From NCBI RefSeq assembly GCF_001598375.1, contig NZ_BCYV01000009.1, positions 247,686-311,685 on the forward strand: 64,000 bases of DNA. Direction: 5' to 3'. Both the position numbers and the translations under genes were made by a program. The stretch is from Novosphingobium capsulatum NBRC 12533 (lineage in GTDB: Bacteria > Pseudomonadota > Alphaproteobacteria > Sphingomonadales > Sphingomonadaceae). The notes beneath the pieces were generated by a model. The model had not been told where the DNA came from, did no database searches, and saw nothing but the letters and a program-made list of their open reading frames with translations. How positions within the stretch are numbered: position 1 is the first letter of the stretch; the number at the start of each line of letters is the position of its first letter. This document shows, piece by piece, positions 36,061 through 43,875 of this stretch.

Positions 36061-36798
36061 ATGCGATTGCTGTTTCGGTCACGTTCCAAACCGCAACCCA
36101 GCCATTCGATTCGCGATTATCAAAGGGTGGTGCGAAAGAAGCTGAAGGCCATGCCACAAGAGCGCTCCCTTGCTCTTGCCCAGGCCATCGGCGCAGAAAC
36201 GATGGAAAATTTCGTCGCACAGGGCGATGGCCATGTCGCGGTGTTGCGTCATTATGGCCTGAGCGATGGCATGGCCATTTATGATCTGGGCTGTGGCTGC
36301 GGGCGAACCGCCCAAGCACTGCAACGCTCTGGATGGCAGGGCGACTATACGGGCGCCGATGTCGTTCCCGAGCTTTTGCAGGAGTTGCAAAGGCAGTGCC
36401 CCACGTATCAGGCCATCATCAATTACAAGCCAACGATCGTGGCCCCGGATTCATCGTTGGACATGACGTTCAACTGGTCGGTCTTCACACATCTTTATCC
36501 AACCGAATCCTATCTTTATATCCAAGATAGCTTTCGTGCGCTCAAACCTGGCGGCAAACTGGTGTTTTCATTCCTGGAATTGGCCGAACCGGCCCATGAC
36601 CGGATCTGGAATGCCTGCGTGGATCGCGTGCGCCGTGGGGAACGCGCCGAACAACTGGATTGCTTTTTGCACCGTGACTGGATCGCCCGCTTCGCCAAAG
36701 ACGCGGGTTTTCTCCCGCCTGTTTTCACCGGCGGCTTGGACGACAGCAACCACCCCGCGTTCTGGCAGGCGCTGGCCATGCTGGAAAAGCCGGCCTGA
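36061..36798 (+). CDS. SAM-dependent methyltransferase (class I), lower-GC gene
   Basis: A 245-aa class I methyltransferase. The S-adenosylmethionine motif DLGCGCGR lies at 75-82, followed by DYTGADVVPELL (the acidic motif II) and the post-motif SVFTHLYPTESYLYIQDSFRALKPGGKLVFSF. The latter half resembles methyltransferases that act on sugars or lipids in polysaccharide loci; the substrate is unknown. Codon use and base composition are less GC-rich than its neighbours, and a 156-bp A/T-richer leader precedes it, which together suggest recent acquisition. Start chosen at ATG 36061. Confidence 0.82.
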   Translation: MRLLFRSRSKPQPSHSIRDYQRVVRKKLKAMPQERSLALAQAIGAETMENFVAQGDGHVAVLRHYGLSDGMAIYDLGCGCGRTAQALQRSGWQGDYTGADVVPELLQELQRQCPTYQAIINYKPTIVAPDSSLDMTFNWSVFTHLYPTESYLYIQDSFRALKPGGKLVFSFLELAEPAHDRIWNACVDRVRRGERAEQLDCFLHRDWIARFAKDAGFLPPVFTGGLDDSNHPAFWQALAMLEKPA

Positions 36799-36819
36799 GC
36801 GCGTTTTCACAGCCAGCTA

Positions 36820-37422
36820 CTAGCGAAACGCGGCCGATTGCCGCAGGTGATCATAGGCCGCCACCACGCGCTGCAGCTTGTCTTCCAGGCTGCGATCCCC
36901 GCCGTTGCGATCGGGGTGATAGCGCTGCACCAGATCGGCGTAGCGGCGGCGCAGGGCGTGGCGGTCGGCGTCAAAGCCCAGGCCCAGCGCCTCGTATGCG
37001 GTGCGGTCTTCCGGGGTCAGGCCACGCCGGGCCGCATCCTGGGCGGCCTGGTGATCCATCTTGCGGGCACGGGCGCGCTGCGCGATCGCCTCGAGCGGAT
37101 CGGCAAAATCGGCCCAGCGTGGCGCTTGGTCGATGCCGGCGTCCGGACGGAACGCGCGGGTGTGGGTATCCCATCCGGCCAGCGGCGATTGCGCGGCCAT
37201 GATTTCATCGGCGCTCATGCCTTCAAAGAAATCATAGCCGGCGTTGAACGCGCGAATGTGGTCGAGGCAGAACCAGCGGTAATCACCAGGCCCGTCAAAC
37301 CCGGAAGGCCGCACGCCAGGCGCACGGAATTCCCCCGGCGCATCGCACCCCGGGGCACTGCATTGGCGCCCGGTATCCGTGACGCGGCCATGGAACTTGT
37401 CATGCTTCACGCCATTGCACAT
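36820..37422 (-). CDS. J-domain protein with N-terminal zinc-ribbon-like motif
   Basis: A 200-aa protein with a C-terminal DnaJ domain (about 143-200) that contains the essential HPD at 169-171 (QRYHPDRNGGDRS). The N-terminal half has Cys21-x4-Cys26 and Cys52-x2-His55 in a CSAPGCDAPGEFRAPG...WFCLDH setting, a likely single zinc site. It should stimulate DnaK; the client is unknown. Start chosen at ATG 37422; the frame runs further upstream through the bolA gene. It is divergent from bolA, an arrangement seen in many alphaproteobacteria. Confidence 0.87.
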   Translation of the reverse strand: MCNGVKHDKFHGRVTDTGRQCSAPGCDAPGEFRAPGVRPSGFDGPGDYRWFCLDHIRAFNAGYDFFEGMSADEIMAAQSPLAGWDTHTRAFRPDAGIDQAPRWADFADPLEAIAQRARARKMDHQAAQDAARRGLTPEDRTAYEALGLGFDADRHALRRRYADLVQRYHPDRNGGDRSLEDKLQRVVAAYDHLRQSAAFR

Positions 37423-37449
37423 GGTGCGTGCCAACCCGAAAGGAAAGAG

Positions 37450-37722
37450 ATGACCGGCCCGATCGCCCAGGAAATTGAACGTAAACTTGTGGACGCCCTT
37501 GCCCCCACCCATCTGGCGGTGATCAACGATTCGGCCAGCCACAGCGGCCATCTGGGTGACGACGGCACCGGCGAATCGCACTTTACGGTGGAGATCGAAA
37601 GCGCCGCCTTTGCCGGCCTGTCGCGCCTGCAACGCCAGCGCTTGGTCAACCAGGCCCTGGGCGATCTGCCGGGCCAGCGGGTTCACGCCCTAGCGATTCG
37701 CGCCCGCGCGCCGGGCGAATGA
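37450..37722 (+). CDS. BolA family protein
   Basis: A 90-aa BolA-like protein. The start MTGPIAQEIERKLVDALAP and the central HLAVINDSASHSGH precede SHFTVEIESAAFAGLSRLQRQRLVNQALGDL split over the last half, with HALAIRARAP at the end. BolA proteins pair with monothiol glutaredoxins and help in Fe-S trafficking and stress control. AGGAAAG lies just upstream of the ATG. Its stop overlaps the ltrA start by four bases. Confidence 0.93.
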   Translation: MTGPIAQEIERKLVDALAPTHLAVINDSASHSGHLGDDGTGESHFTVEIESAAFAGLSRLQRQRLVNQALGDLPGQRVHALAIRARAPGE

Positions 37723-39026
37723 GCGAGAAGGCCAAGCAGGAAGCCGAGGCGATTGCCGAGGCTGGCAAGCCCGCCCCCAAGGCCGAGACCGATGGGGTGC
37801 CCGCGCCAGCCACGCTCTTGCGCAATCACGAGGGCGGACACGCCCCGGTCAGCTATCTCGAGCTGTTTTTCGACCTGGTCTATGTCTTTGCCGTAACGCA
37901 GCTTTCCCATCATGTGCTGCACCATATGGGCGCGGCTGGCCTGGCAGAGGCACTGGTCCTGTTCCTGGCGGTATGGTGGGCGTGGATGTTCACCGCCTGG
38001 GCGGCGAACTGGACCAATCCCGAACGCGGCCCGGTGCGGATCATGCTGCTGCTGTCGATGCTGGCCAGCCTGGGGCTGGCCGTGGCCATGCCGCGCGCAT
38101 TCGACGCTGTCGGCGGTGGCGATGCCATGCTGTTTGCCGCCTGCTATTGCCTGGTGCAGATCGGGCGCAGCGGGTTTGTCGCCTGGGCCATGGCCAAGAG
38201 CCGGCAGGAACATTGGCATGGCAGCGGTGCGCGCAACATGATCCGCATCACCTTGTGGTTCGTGGCCTCGGCCCCATTGTGGCTGGCCGGCGCGCTGGTC
38301 GATGCCCCGCTCGTGCGGCTCGGGCTGTGGGCGCTGGCGCTCACGGTCGATTACGGCGGACCGTTCATGGGCTTTGCCGTGCCGGGCATGGGCCGATCGC
38401 AGCCGGAAGACTGGGACATTTCCGGCAGCCACCTGGCCGAACGTTGCGCGTTGTTCATCATCATCGCGCTGGGCGAAGGCGTGGTGGTAACGGGCACCAG
38501 CTTTGCGCAGGAAACCGCCGACCTTGCCCGCAGCCTGGCCTTCGTGCTGGCCTTTGCTGGGTCTGCCCTGATGTGGTGGATCTATTTCGATCTGGGTGCC
38601 GAACGCGGCGCGCGGCACATTGCCCAGCATGCGCAGCCCGGCCGCGTGGCGCGCAGCGTCTATACCTATCTGCACATGCCGATCGTGGGCGGGATCGTGA
38701 TCACCGCCGTGGCCGATGCCCTGCTGCTCGATGCGCCGCTGGCCGCGGCCAAGCTGCCGCTGGTTGCCACCCAGGCCGGGGGGCTGCTGGTGTTCCTGGC
38801 CGGCACTGGCCTGTTCAAGCGGCCATCCAGCCCGCATGGCAATTTTCCGCTGTCGCACTGGGTGGGTGGTGGCCTGCTGATCGTACTGGCGGCACTAACC
38901 CTGGCCTTTCCCCTGCCCGCGCCCGTGTTCGTAGGCGCCACGGTCTTGGCGCTGCTGGTGGTGGCAGTATGGGAATGGGCATCATACCATCACCACGGCA
39001 GCGCCCTGGCCGAGGATCAGGGCTGA
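37719..39026 (+). CDS. Low temperature requirement protein A (LtrA) family membrane protein
   Basis: A 435-aa polytopic membrane protein of the LtrA family. The family signature SYLELFFDLVYVFAVTQLSHH is split over residues 44-64, and IIALGEGVVVTGTSF and LMWWIYFD follow. About a dozen hydrophobic helices are visible. The family is named for a Listeria cold-growth locus; the biochemical function is unknown. It is translationally coupled to bolA (ATGA), and its end overlaps the convergent DUF2332 gene by ten bases. Confidence 0.9.
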   Translation: MSEKAKQEAEAIAEAGKPAPKAETDGVPAPATLLRNHEGGHAPVSYLELFFDLVYVFAVTQLSHHVLHHMGAAGLAEALVLFLAVWWAWMFTAWAANWTNPERGPVRIMLLLSMLASLGLAVAMPRAFDAVGGGDAMLFAACYCLVQIGRSGFVAWAMAKSRQEHWHGSGARNMIRITLWFVASAPLWLAGALVDAPLVRLGLWALALTVDYGGPFMGFAVPGMGRSQPEDWDISGSHLAERCALFIIIALGEGVVVTGTSFAQETADLARSLAFVLAFAGSALMWWIYFDLGAERGARHIAQHAQPGRVARSVYTYLHMPIVGGIVITAVADALLLDAPLAAAKLPLVATQAGGLLVFLAGTGLFKRPSSPHGNFPLSHWVGGGLLIVLAALTLAFPLPAPVFVGATVLALLVVAVWEWASYHHHGSALAEDQG

Positions 39027-40078
39027 AGCCATTCCACCCAGGCGCCATGGGCGTGGGCGGCCGCCAGGCACACCGGCGCGCCGCCATCGGGCCACAGCCG
39101 CACGGTCAATTCATGGCGGAACGTGGCACGATCGGTTTCCAGTGACAGCCAGGCCAGGCGCTGCCCCGGCGTGGCGCGCTGGCCGGCGGCATCGATCGCG
39201 GCGGTAATGCGCGCTTGCGTGGCGGGCGGCAGATATTGCCAGACGATGGAATGATAGATCACCCGCGTGCTGTCTTCCGGCTGCGGCGCGGCCAGCACGG
39301 CATCGACATAGTCGGCCGCGTCCATCGCCACCAGATCGGGCCGCCGTGCCTGCGCCAAGGCAATTGCCGCGTCCAGCCGCGCGATGCGCTCGGTCATCTC
39401 GGCCCAGACATAGCTCTTGAGCCGCAGCGCCTGGTCGGGATCGGCCAGATCGATCGGCGCGCGATCGCATCCGGCGATCGCCAGTACCTCGACCGGAACT
39501 TGCGGCGGCCGCCCGGTGCCGCGCCATTCGGGCGCGAGATGCAACGGCGAATCAGCCGGGCCGGCCTGCGTGCCACCCAGATCGAAGGCAAAGCGATCCA
39601 TCATCGTGTTGACGCCGGCGCTCGCGCCCAACTCATGCAGCACGAAGCGCGGGCCCACCCGTGCCGATAGCCACAGCAGCCCGGCCATGATCGAAGCGGA
39701 ACGGCCGGCTTCGTTGGTCTGGGGTGGCCCGTCGAGCCAGGGCAGCAGGCGGGTGGCAAAGCGATCCACCAGATCACCAACCAGCGCGTCGATCGCGGCC
39801 TGGTCGGTCAATTCCCCGCGATAGACCGCCGCGAGCCGCATGTCGACACCGGTCAGCACCAGATTGTGCAGCCCGCCGGCCAGGCGCAGCGGCAGCGCGT
39901 CTTCCAAGGGCTTGCCCGGCCAGGCCGCCATGCGCGCGCCCACCGCGCCGCCCGATGACAACAGGGGCAACTGGGCCCGCACCACGCGGCCCGTGGCCGG
40001 GGCGCCATTGGCCGCGGCGTGGTCTGCCTGCCAGGCGATGGCCTGTTCGACAGAAGCGATATCCATGATCGACGCCAT
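39017..40078 (-). CDS. DUF2332 family protein
   Basis: A 353-aa protein that matches the DUF2332 family: [25 protein letters not shown] start, [29 protein letters not shown] in the middle and [19 protein letters not shown] near the end. The [10 protein letters not shown] and the acidic stretches resemble a methyltransferase-like fold, but I do not assign an activity. Start chosen at ATG 40078 with AAGGG upstream; ATG 40066 is possible. The gene is divergent from hisG, with only 43 bp between the starts. Confidence 0.82.
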   Translation of the reverse strand: MASIMDIASVEQAIAWQADHAAANGAPATGRVVRAQLPLLSSGGAVGARMAAWPGKPLEDALPLRLAGGLHNLVLTGVDMRLAAVYRGELTDQAAIDALVGDLVDRFATRLLPWLDGPPQTNEAGRSASIMAGLLWLSARVGPRFVLHELGASAGVNTMMDRFAFDLGGTQAGPADSPLHLAPEWRGTGRPPQVPVEVLAIAGCDRAPIDLADPDQALRLKSYVWAEMTERIARLDAAIALAQARRPDLVAMDAADYVDAVLAAPQPEDSTRVIYHSIVWQYLPPATQARITAAIDAAGQRATPGQRLAWLSLETDRATFRHELTVRLWPDGGAPVCLAAAHAHGAWVEWLQP

Positions 40079-40121
40079 GAGGTTGCCCTTTTCCCGCGCT
40101 TGCCATAGGGGCGAAGGCGTC

Positions 40122-40796
40122 ATGACCACCGCCACCCCGCTCGTTTTCGCCCTGCCCAAGGGCCGCATTCTCGATGAGGCGCTGCCCTTGCTCGAACAAG
40201 CAGGCGTCGTGCCCGAGGCTGCGTTCTTCGACAAGTCCTCGCGCGCATTGTCTTTTGCGACCAGCCGGCCCGATGTGACGCTGATCCGCGTGCGCGCGTT
40301 CGACGTTGCCACGTTCGTTGCCCATGGCGCCGCGCAGGCCGGCATCGTGGGATCAGACGTGATCGACGAGTTCGACTATGCCGATCTCTATGCCCCGGTC
40401 GATCTCGATATCGGGCATTGCCGCCTGTCGGTGGCAGAGCCGGTGGGCGGCCTGGGCCAGGGCGATTGGCAGCGCGAAAGCCATGCCCGCGTCGCCACCA
40501 AGTATCCCAACCTTACCCGCCGCCATTTCGAACGGATGGGCGTGCAGGCCGAAGTGGTGAAGCTCAATGGCGCGATGGAACTGGCGCCGTCGCTCGGCCT
40601 GGCCAGCCGCATCGTCGATCTGGTCTCCTCGGGCCGCACGCTCAAGGAAAACGGCCTGGTCGAAACCAGCCAGATCATGCAGATTTCGGCGCGGCTGATC
40701 GTCAACCGCGCCGCGCTCAAGACCGATAGCGCCCGCCTGGGCGCGCTGGTCGATGCGTTCCGCACGCAAGTTGCCGCACGAAAGGCCGCCGCCTGA
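40122..40796 (+). CDS. hisG: ATP phosphoribosyltransferase, short form
   Basis: A 224-aa HisG that condenses ATP and PRPP in the first step of histidine synthesis. [18 protein letters not shown] at the start, VGSDVIDEF and [13 protein letters not shown], and the PRPP-binding block [21 protein letters not shown] are all present. It lacks the C-terminal regulatory domain of the 300-aa form, so by family knowledge it should need HisZ for activity and feedback; hisZ is not in this window. Start chosen at ATG 40122. Its stop overlaps the hisD start (TGATG). Confidence 0.95.
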   Translation: MTTATPLVFALPKGRILDEALPLLEQAGVVPEAAFFDKSSRALSFATSRPDVTLIRVRAFDVATFVAHGAAQAGIVGSDVIDEFDYADLYAPVDLDIGHCRLSVAEPVGGLGQGDWQRESHARVATKYPNLTRRHFERMGVQAEVVKLNGAMELAPSLGLASRIVDLVSSGRTLKENGLVETSQIMQISARLIVNRAALKTDSARLGALVDAFRTQVAARKAAA

Positions 40797-42085
40797 TGCT
40801 CCGCCTCAAGACGACCGACGCCGATTTCGCCACGCGCTTTGCCCGGCTGGTAAAAGACCGCCGCGAAAGCGACGAGAACGTCAGCCGCGATGTCCAGACG
40901 ATCATCGAAGACGTGCGGCTGCGCGGCGATGAAGCCGTGGCCGAATATACCCAGCGCTTCGATGGCCACCTGCCGCAGGGCGATGGCTGGCGTATCGATG
41001 CCGCCACCTGCCGCGAGGCGTTCGATGCCTTGGCGCCCGATCTGCGCGCCGCGCTGGAACTGGCCGCGCAGCGCATCCGCACCTATCACGAGGCGCAGCT
41101 GCCGCAGGATCGGGACTATACCGACGCGGCCGGTGTGCGCCTGGGCGCCAAGTGGCGCGCGGTGGATGGTGCCGGGCTCTATGTGCCGGGCGGCCGCGCC
41201 GCCTATCCCTCGTCGCTGTTGATGAATGCCATCCCCGCCAAGGTGGCGGGCGTTGGCCGGCTGGTTGTCACCACACCCACACCCAAGGGTGAGATCAACC
41301 CGCTGGTGCTGGCCGCCGCGCACTTGGCCGGAGTGGACGAAGTGTGGCGCGTGGGCGGGGCGCAGGCCGTGGCCGCGCTGGCCTATGGCACCAAGACCAT
41401 GCGCCCGGTCGACGTGATCACCGGCCCGGGCAATGCCTGGGTGGCCGAGGCGAAGCGCCAGCTTTATGGCGTGGTCGGGATCGACATGGTGGCCGGGCCA
41501 TCGGAAATCCTGGTGATCGCCGATGCCAAGAACGATCCGCAGTGGATCGCTGCCGATCTGTTGAGCCAGGCTGAGCACGATCCGGCGGCGCAGGCGATCC
41601 TGATCACCGACGATGCCGCCTTTGCCGATCAGGTGATCGACATGGTCGGCGTAGAAATCGCCCTGCTGCCCACTGCCCGCGTGGCCAAGGCCAGCTGGGA
41701 AACCCACGGCACGGTGATCGTGGTGGAATCGCTGGACGAGGCCCCCGCCCTCGCCAATGCGCTGGCGGCCGAGCATGTGGAGATCGCCACTGACGATCCC
41801 GATGCCCTGTTTGCCCAGATCCGCCATGCCGGCTCGGTGTTCCTGGGCCGCATGACGCCCGAGGCGATTGGTGACTATGTCGCTGGCCCCAACCACGTGC
41901 TGCCCACCGGGCGCCGTGCGCGCTTTTCCTCGGGGCTTTCCGTGCTCGACTTCATGAAGCGCACCAGCTTCATTGCCGTGAGCGATGCTTCCATTGGCGC
42001 AGTTGGCCCGGCGGCCATTGCGCTTGCCGATGCGGAAGGGCTTGCCGCCCACGCCCGCTCGATCGAACTGAGATTGGGAATATGA
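40796..42085 (+). CDS. hisD: Histidinol dehydrogenase
   Basis: A 429-aa HisD that carries out the last two oxidations of histidine synthesis with NAD and zinc. Family blocks include VPGGRAAYPSSLLMNAIPAKVAG, VWRVGGAQAVAALAYGT, ITGPGNAWVAEAKRQLYG and MVAGPSEILVIAD, with zinc-ligand His in LLSQAEHDPAAQ and the C-terminal AGPNHVLPTGRRARFSSGLSV. Length is normal. It overlaps hisG by one base and nusB by four, so the three form one coupled unit. Confidence 0.97.
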   Translation: MLRLKTTDADFATRFARLVKDRRESDENVSRDVQTIIEDVRLRGDEAVAEYTQRFDGHLPQGDGWRIDAATCREAFDALAPDLRAALELAAQRIRTYHEAQLPQDRDYTDAAGVRLGAKWRAVDGAGLYVPGGRAAYPSSLLMNAIPAKVAGVGRLVVTTPTPKGEINPLVLAAAHLAGVDEVWRVGGAQAVAALAYGTKTMRPVDVITGPGNAWVAEAKRQLYGVVGIDMVAGPSEILVIADAKNDPQWIAADLLSQAEHDPAAQAILITDDAAFADQVIDMVGVEIALLPTARVAKASWETHGTVIVVESLDEAPALANALAAEHVEIATDDPDALFAQIRHAGSVFLGRMTPEAIGDYVAGPNHVLPTGRRARFSSGLSVLDFMKRTSFIAVSDASIGAVGPAAIALADAEGLAAHARSIELRLGI

Positions 42086-42531
42086 CGAATAGCAAGGGCC
42101 AGGCCCGCTCTGCCGCGCGGCTCGCCGCTGTCCAGGCGCTTTACCAGGTGGATATGGAAGGCACCGAGCTGCGCTTCCTGCTCGACGAGTTCCACCAGCA
42201 CCGGCTGGGCGCGGAAATCGAAGACGTGGAATATGCCGCGGCCGACGTGGAATTCTTCGATGACGTGGTCAAGGGCGTGATTGCCCGCCGCGAGGAAGTC
42301 GATGGGCTGATCCAGGGCCGCCTGGCCCAGGGCTGGTCGCTGGCCCGCCTCGACAAGACCATGCTGCAGATCCTGCGCTGCGGCACCTATGAATTGCTGG
42401 CCCGCACCGACATTGCCGTGGGCACGGTGATCAGCGAATACCTCGACGTGGCCCACGCCTTTTTCGACGCGCGCGAGGCCAAGTTTGCCAATGGCGTGCT
42501 CGACGCCGTGGCCAAGGACGTGCGCAAATAA
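42082..42531 (+). CDS. nusB: Transcription antitermination factor NusB
   Basis: A 149-aa NusB, which binds boxA RNA with S10 (NusE) in rRNA antitermination. The all-helical family signatures are RSAARLAAVQALYQVDMEG, a central acidic region and TMLQILRCGTYELLARTDIAVGTVISEYLDVAHAFF with a conserved FANGVLDAVAKDVRK end. It overlaps hisD in an ATGA. A long GC-rich hairpin follows between it and the convergent fghA gene. Confidence 0.96.
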   Translation: MTNSKGQARSAARLAAVQALYQVDMEGTELRFLLDEFHQHRLGAEIEDVEYAAADVEFFDDVVKGVIARREEVDGLIQGRLAQGWSLARLDKTMLQILRCGTYELLARTDIAVGTVISEYLDVAHAFFDAREAKFANGVLDAVAKDVRK

Positions 42532-42540
42532 TACGCCCGT

Positions 42541-42567
42541 CCCCTCCCCATCGCCGATGGGGAGGGG
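42541..42567. terminator. GC-rich hairpin between nusB and the formylglutathione hydrolase gene
   Basis: Thirteen-base arms (cccctccccatcg at 42541-42553 with cgatggggagggg at 42555-42567) pair perfectly around one base; a real loop would need to open 1-2 pairs. No T-tract follows. It lies between convergent genes. A related cccctcc hairpin lies after valS at 63929, so it may be a dispersed element that doubles as a transcription barrier. Confidence 0.6.
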
Positions 42568-42579
42568 GTGCAGGGCAAT

Positions 42580-43425
42580 TTACAACCGCTCTGCGTGCCA
42601 GCGCAGGTGATCGTCCATGAACGTGGAAATGAAGTTGTAGCTGTGGTCATAGCCCGGCTGCAGCCGCAGCGTTAGGTCAACGCCCGCCGCTTCGCACGCC
42701 GTGGCGAACAGGTCGGGCCGCAATTGCTCGGCCAGGAAGCTATCGGCATCGCCCTGGTCGATGAGGATGGCCCCCGCCGGGCGCTTGCCATCTTCGACCA
42801 GCGCGGTGGCGTCATGCGCGCGCCATGCGGCACGATCGTCACCCAGATAGCCGCCCAGCGCCTTGTGGCCCCAGGGCACCTGCCCCGGCGCCACGATCGG
42901 CGCAAAGGCCGAAAGCGACTTGAACGTTTCGGGATACGTCAGCCCCAGCGTCAGCGCACCATGACCGCCCATCGAGTGGCCGGTGATGCCCATCCGCGCG
43001 ATATCAACCGGGAAATGCGCGGCAAGCAGAGCCGGCAGTTCCTGCGAGACATAGTCCCACATGCGGTAATGCGCGGCGTAAGGCTCTTGCGTGGCGTTGA
43101 CGTAAAAGCCCGCGCCCAGGCCAAAGTCGTAGGCACCGGCGGGATCGTCAGCTACGTCCTCGCCCCGCGGCGAGGTATCGGGCGCCACGAAGATCAGCCC
43201 GAGTTCGGCGCAGAGGCGGCGATATTCGCCCTTGTCCGTCACGTTGGCGTGGGTGCAGGTCAGGCCCGAGAGATAGAGCAGCACCGGCAGCTTGGCCCCA
43301 GCCTGCGCCTGGGGCGGCACGAATACCGAAAAGGTCATCGGCGTAGCCGTGGCGGCCGAGGCGTGCTTGTACACGCCCAGCACGCCACCATGGGCCTTGG
43401 TGGTGGAAACCGTTTCCAGCGTCAT
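42580..43425 (-). CDS. S-formylglutathione hydrolase
   Basis: A 281-aa esterase-D-type alpha/beta hydrolase that cleaves S-formylglutathione to formate in glutathione-dependent formaldehyde oxidation. The nucleophile elbow GHSMGG, the LYLSGLTCTHANVTDKGEYRR block, FVAPDTSPRGEDV and the C-terminal PGYDHSYNFISTFMDDHL with catalytic His are canonical. Start chosen at ATG 43425, overlapping the VOC gene stop in an ATGA. The usual partner alcohol dehydrogenase (AdhC) is not in the window. Confidence 0.95.
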   Translation of the reverse strand: MTLETVSTTKAHGGVLGVYKHASAATATPMTFSVFVPPQAQAGAKLPVLLYLSGLTCTHANVTDKGEYRRLCAELGLIFVAPDTSPRGEDVADDPAGAYDFGLGAGFYVNATQEPYAAHYRMWDYVSQELPALLAAHFPVDIARMGITGHSMGGHGALTLGLTYPETFKSLSAFAPIVAPGQVPWGHKALGGYLGDDRAAWRAHDATALVEDGKRPAGAILIDQGDADSFLAEQLRPDLFATACEAAGVDLTLRLQPGYDHSYNFISTFMDDHLRWHAERL

Positions 43426-43802
43426 TGCACGGCGCCATAGTTGTGCAGCGCGCAGATCTTGTGGCCATCGGGATCGCGCAGATAGGCCAGGTAATAGGGG
43501 GTGCCATTGCGCACGCCGGGCGGGTCTTCGCAGGCGCTGCCGCCATGGGCGATGCCGGCGGCATGCCAGGCGTCGGCCTGTTCCGGGGTCATGGCAAAGC
43601 CCACGGTAAAGCCGTTGGCGCACGTCGCCGGCTCGCCGTCGATCGGCTTGGTCAGGATGAAGATGCCGCCGTTGTGCACATAGATCAGCCGCCCCTTGGG
43701 ATCGACGATGCCCTGGGGCCCACCGAACGTGGCAAAGGTGGCATCGTAAAAGGTCTTGGCACGGTCGATATCGTTCGTGCCGATCATCAGGTGGCTGAAC
43801 AT
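43422..43802 (-). CDS. VOC family protein (glyoxalase-like)
   Basis: A 126-aa single VOC domain. FSHLMIGTNDIDRAKTFYDATFATFG at the start and NGTPYYLAYLRDPDGHKICALHNY at the end are typical; the His and the Glu near the conserved metal-binding positions are partly visible. Such proteins lie next to formaldehyde-detoxification genes in other proteobacteria, suggesting a linked glutathione-adduct role. Start chosen at ATG 43802. It is coupled to the S-formylglutathione hydrolase gene by a four-base overlap. Confidence 0.88.
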   Translation of the reverse strand: MFSHLMIGTNDIDRAKTFYDATFATFGGPQGIVDPKGRLIYVHNGGIFILTKPIDGEPATCANGFTVGFAMTPEQADAWHAAGIAHGGSACEDPPGVRNGTPYYLAYLRDPDGHKICALHNYGAVQ

Positions 43803-43875
43803 GGGCGTCTCTTCTCCCGGTGCAGCGCCCCATGCGCCGCCTCGCGCGGGGTGTGCCCGGCCCGGCCCCTGCCGG

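Noticed and set aside
42541..42567. Small RNA gene
   Set aside because: The hairpin lies between two convergent genes with 48 bp in all; there is no room for a promoter and a transcript body.
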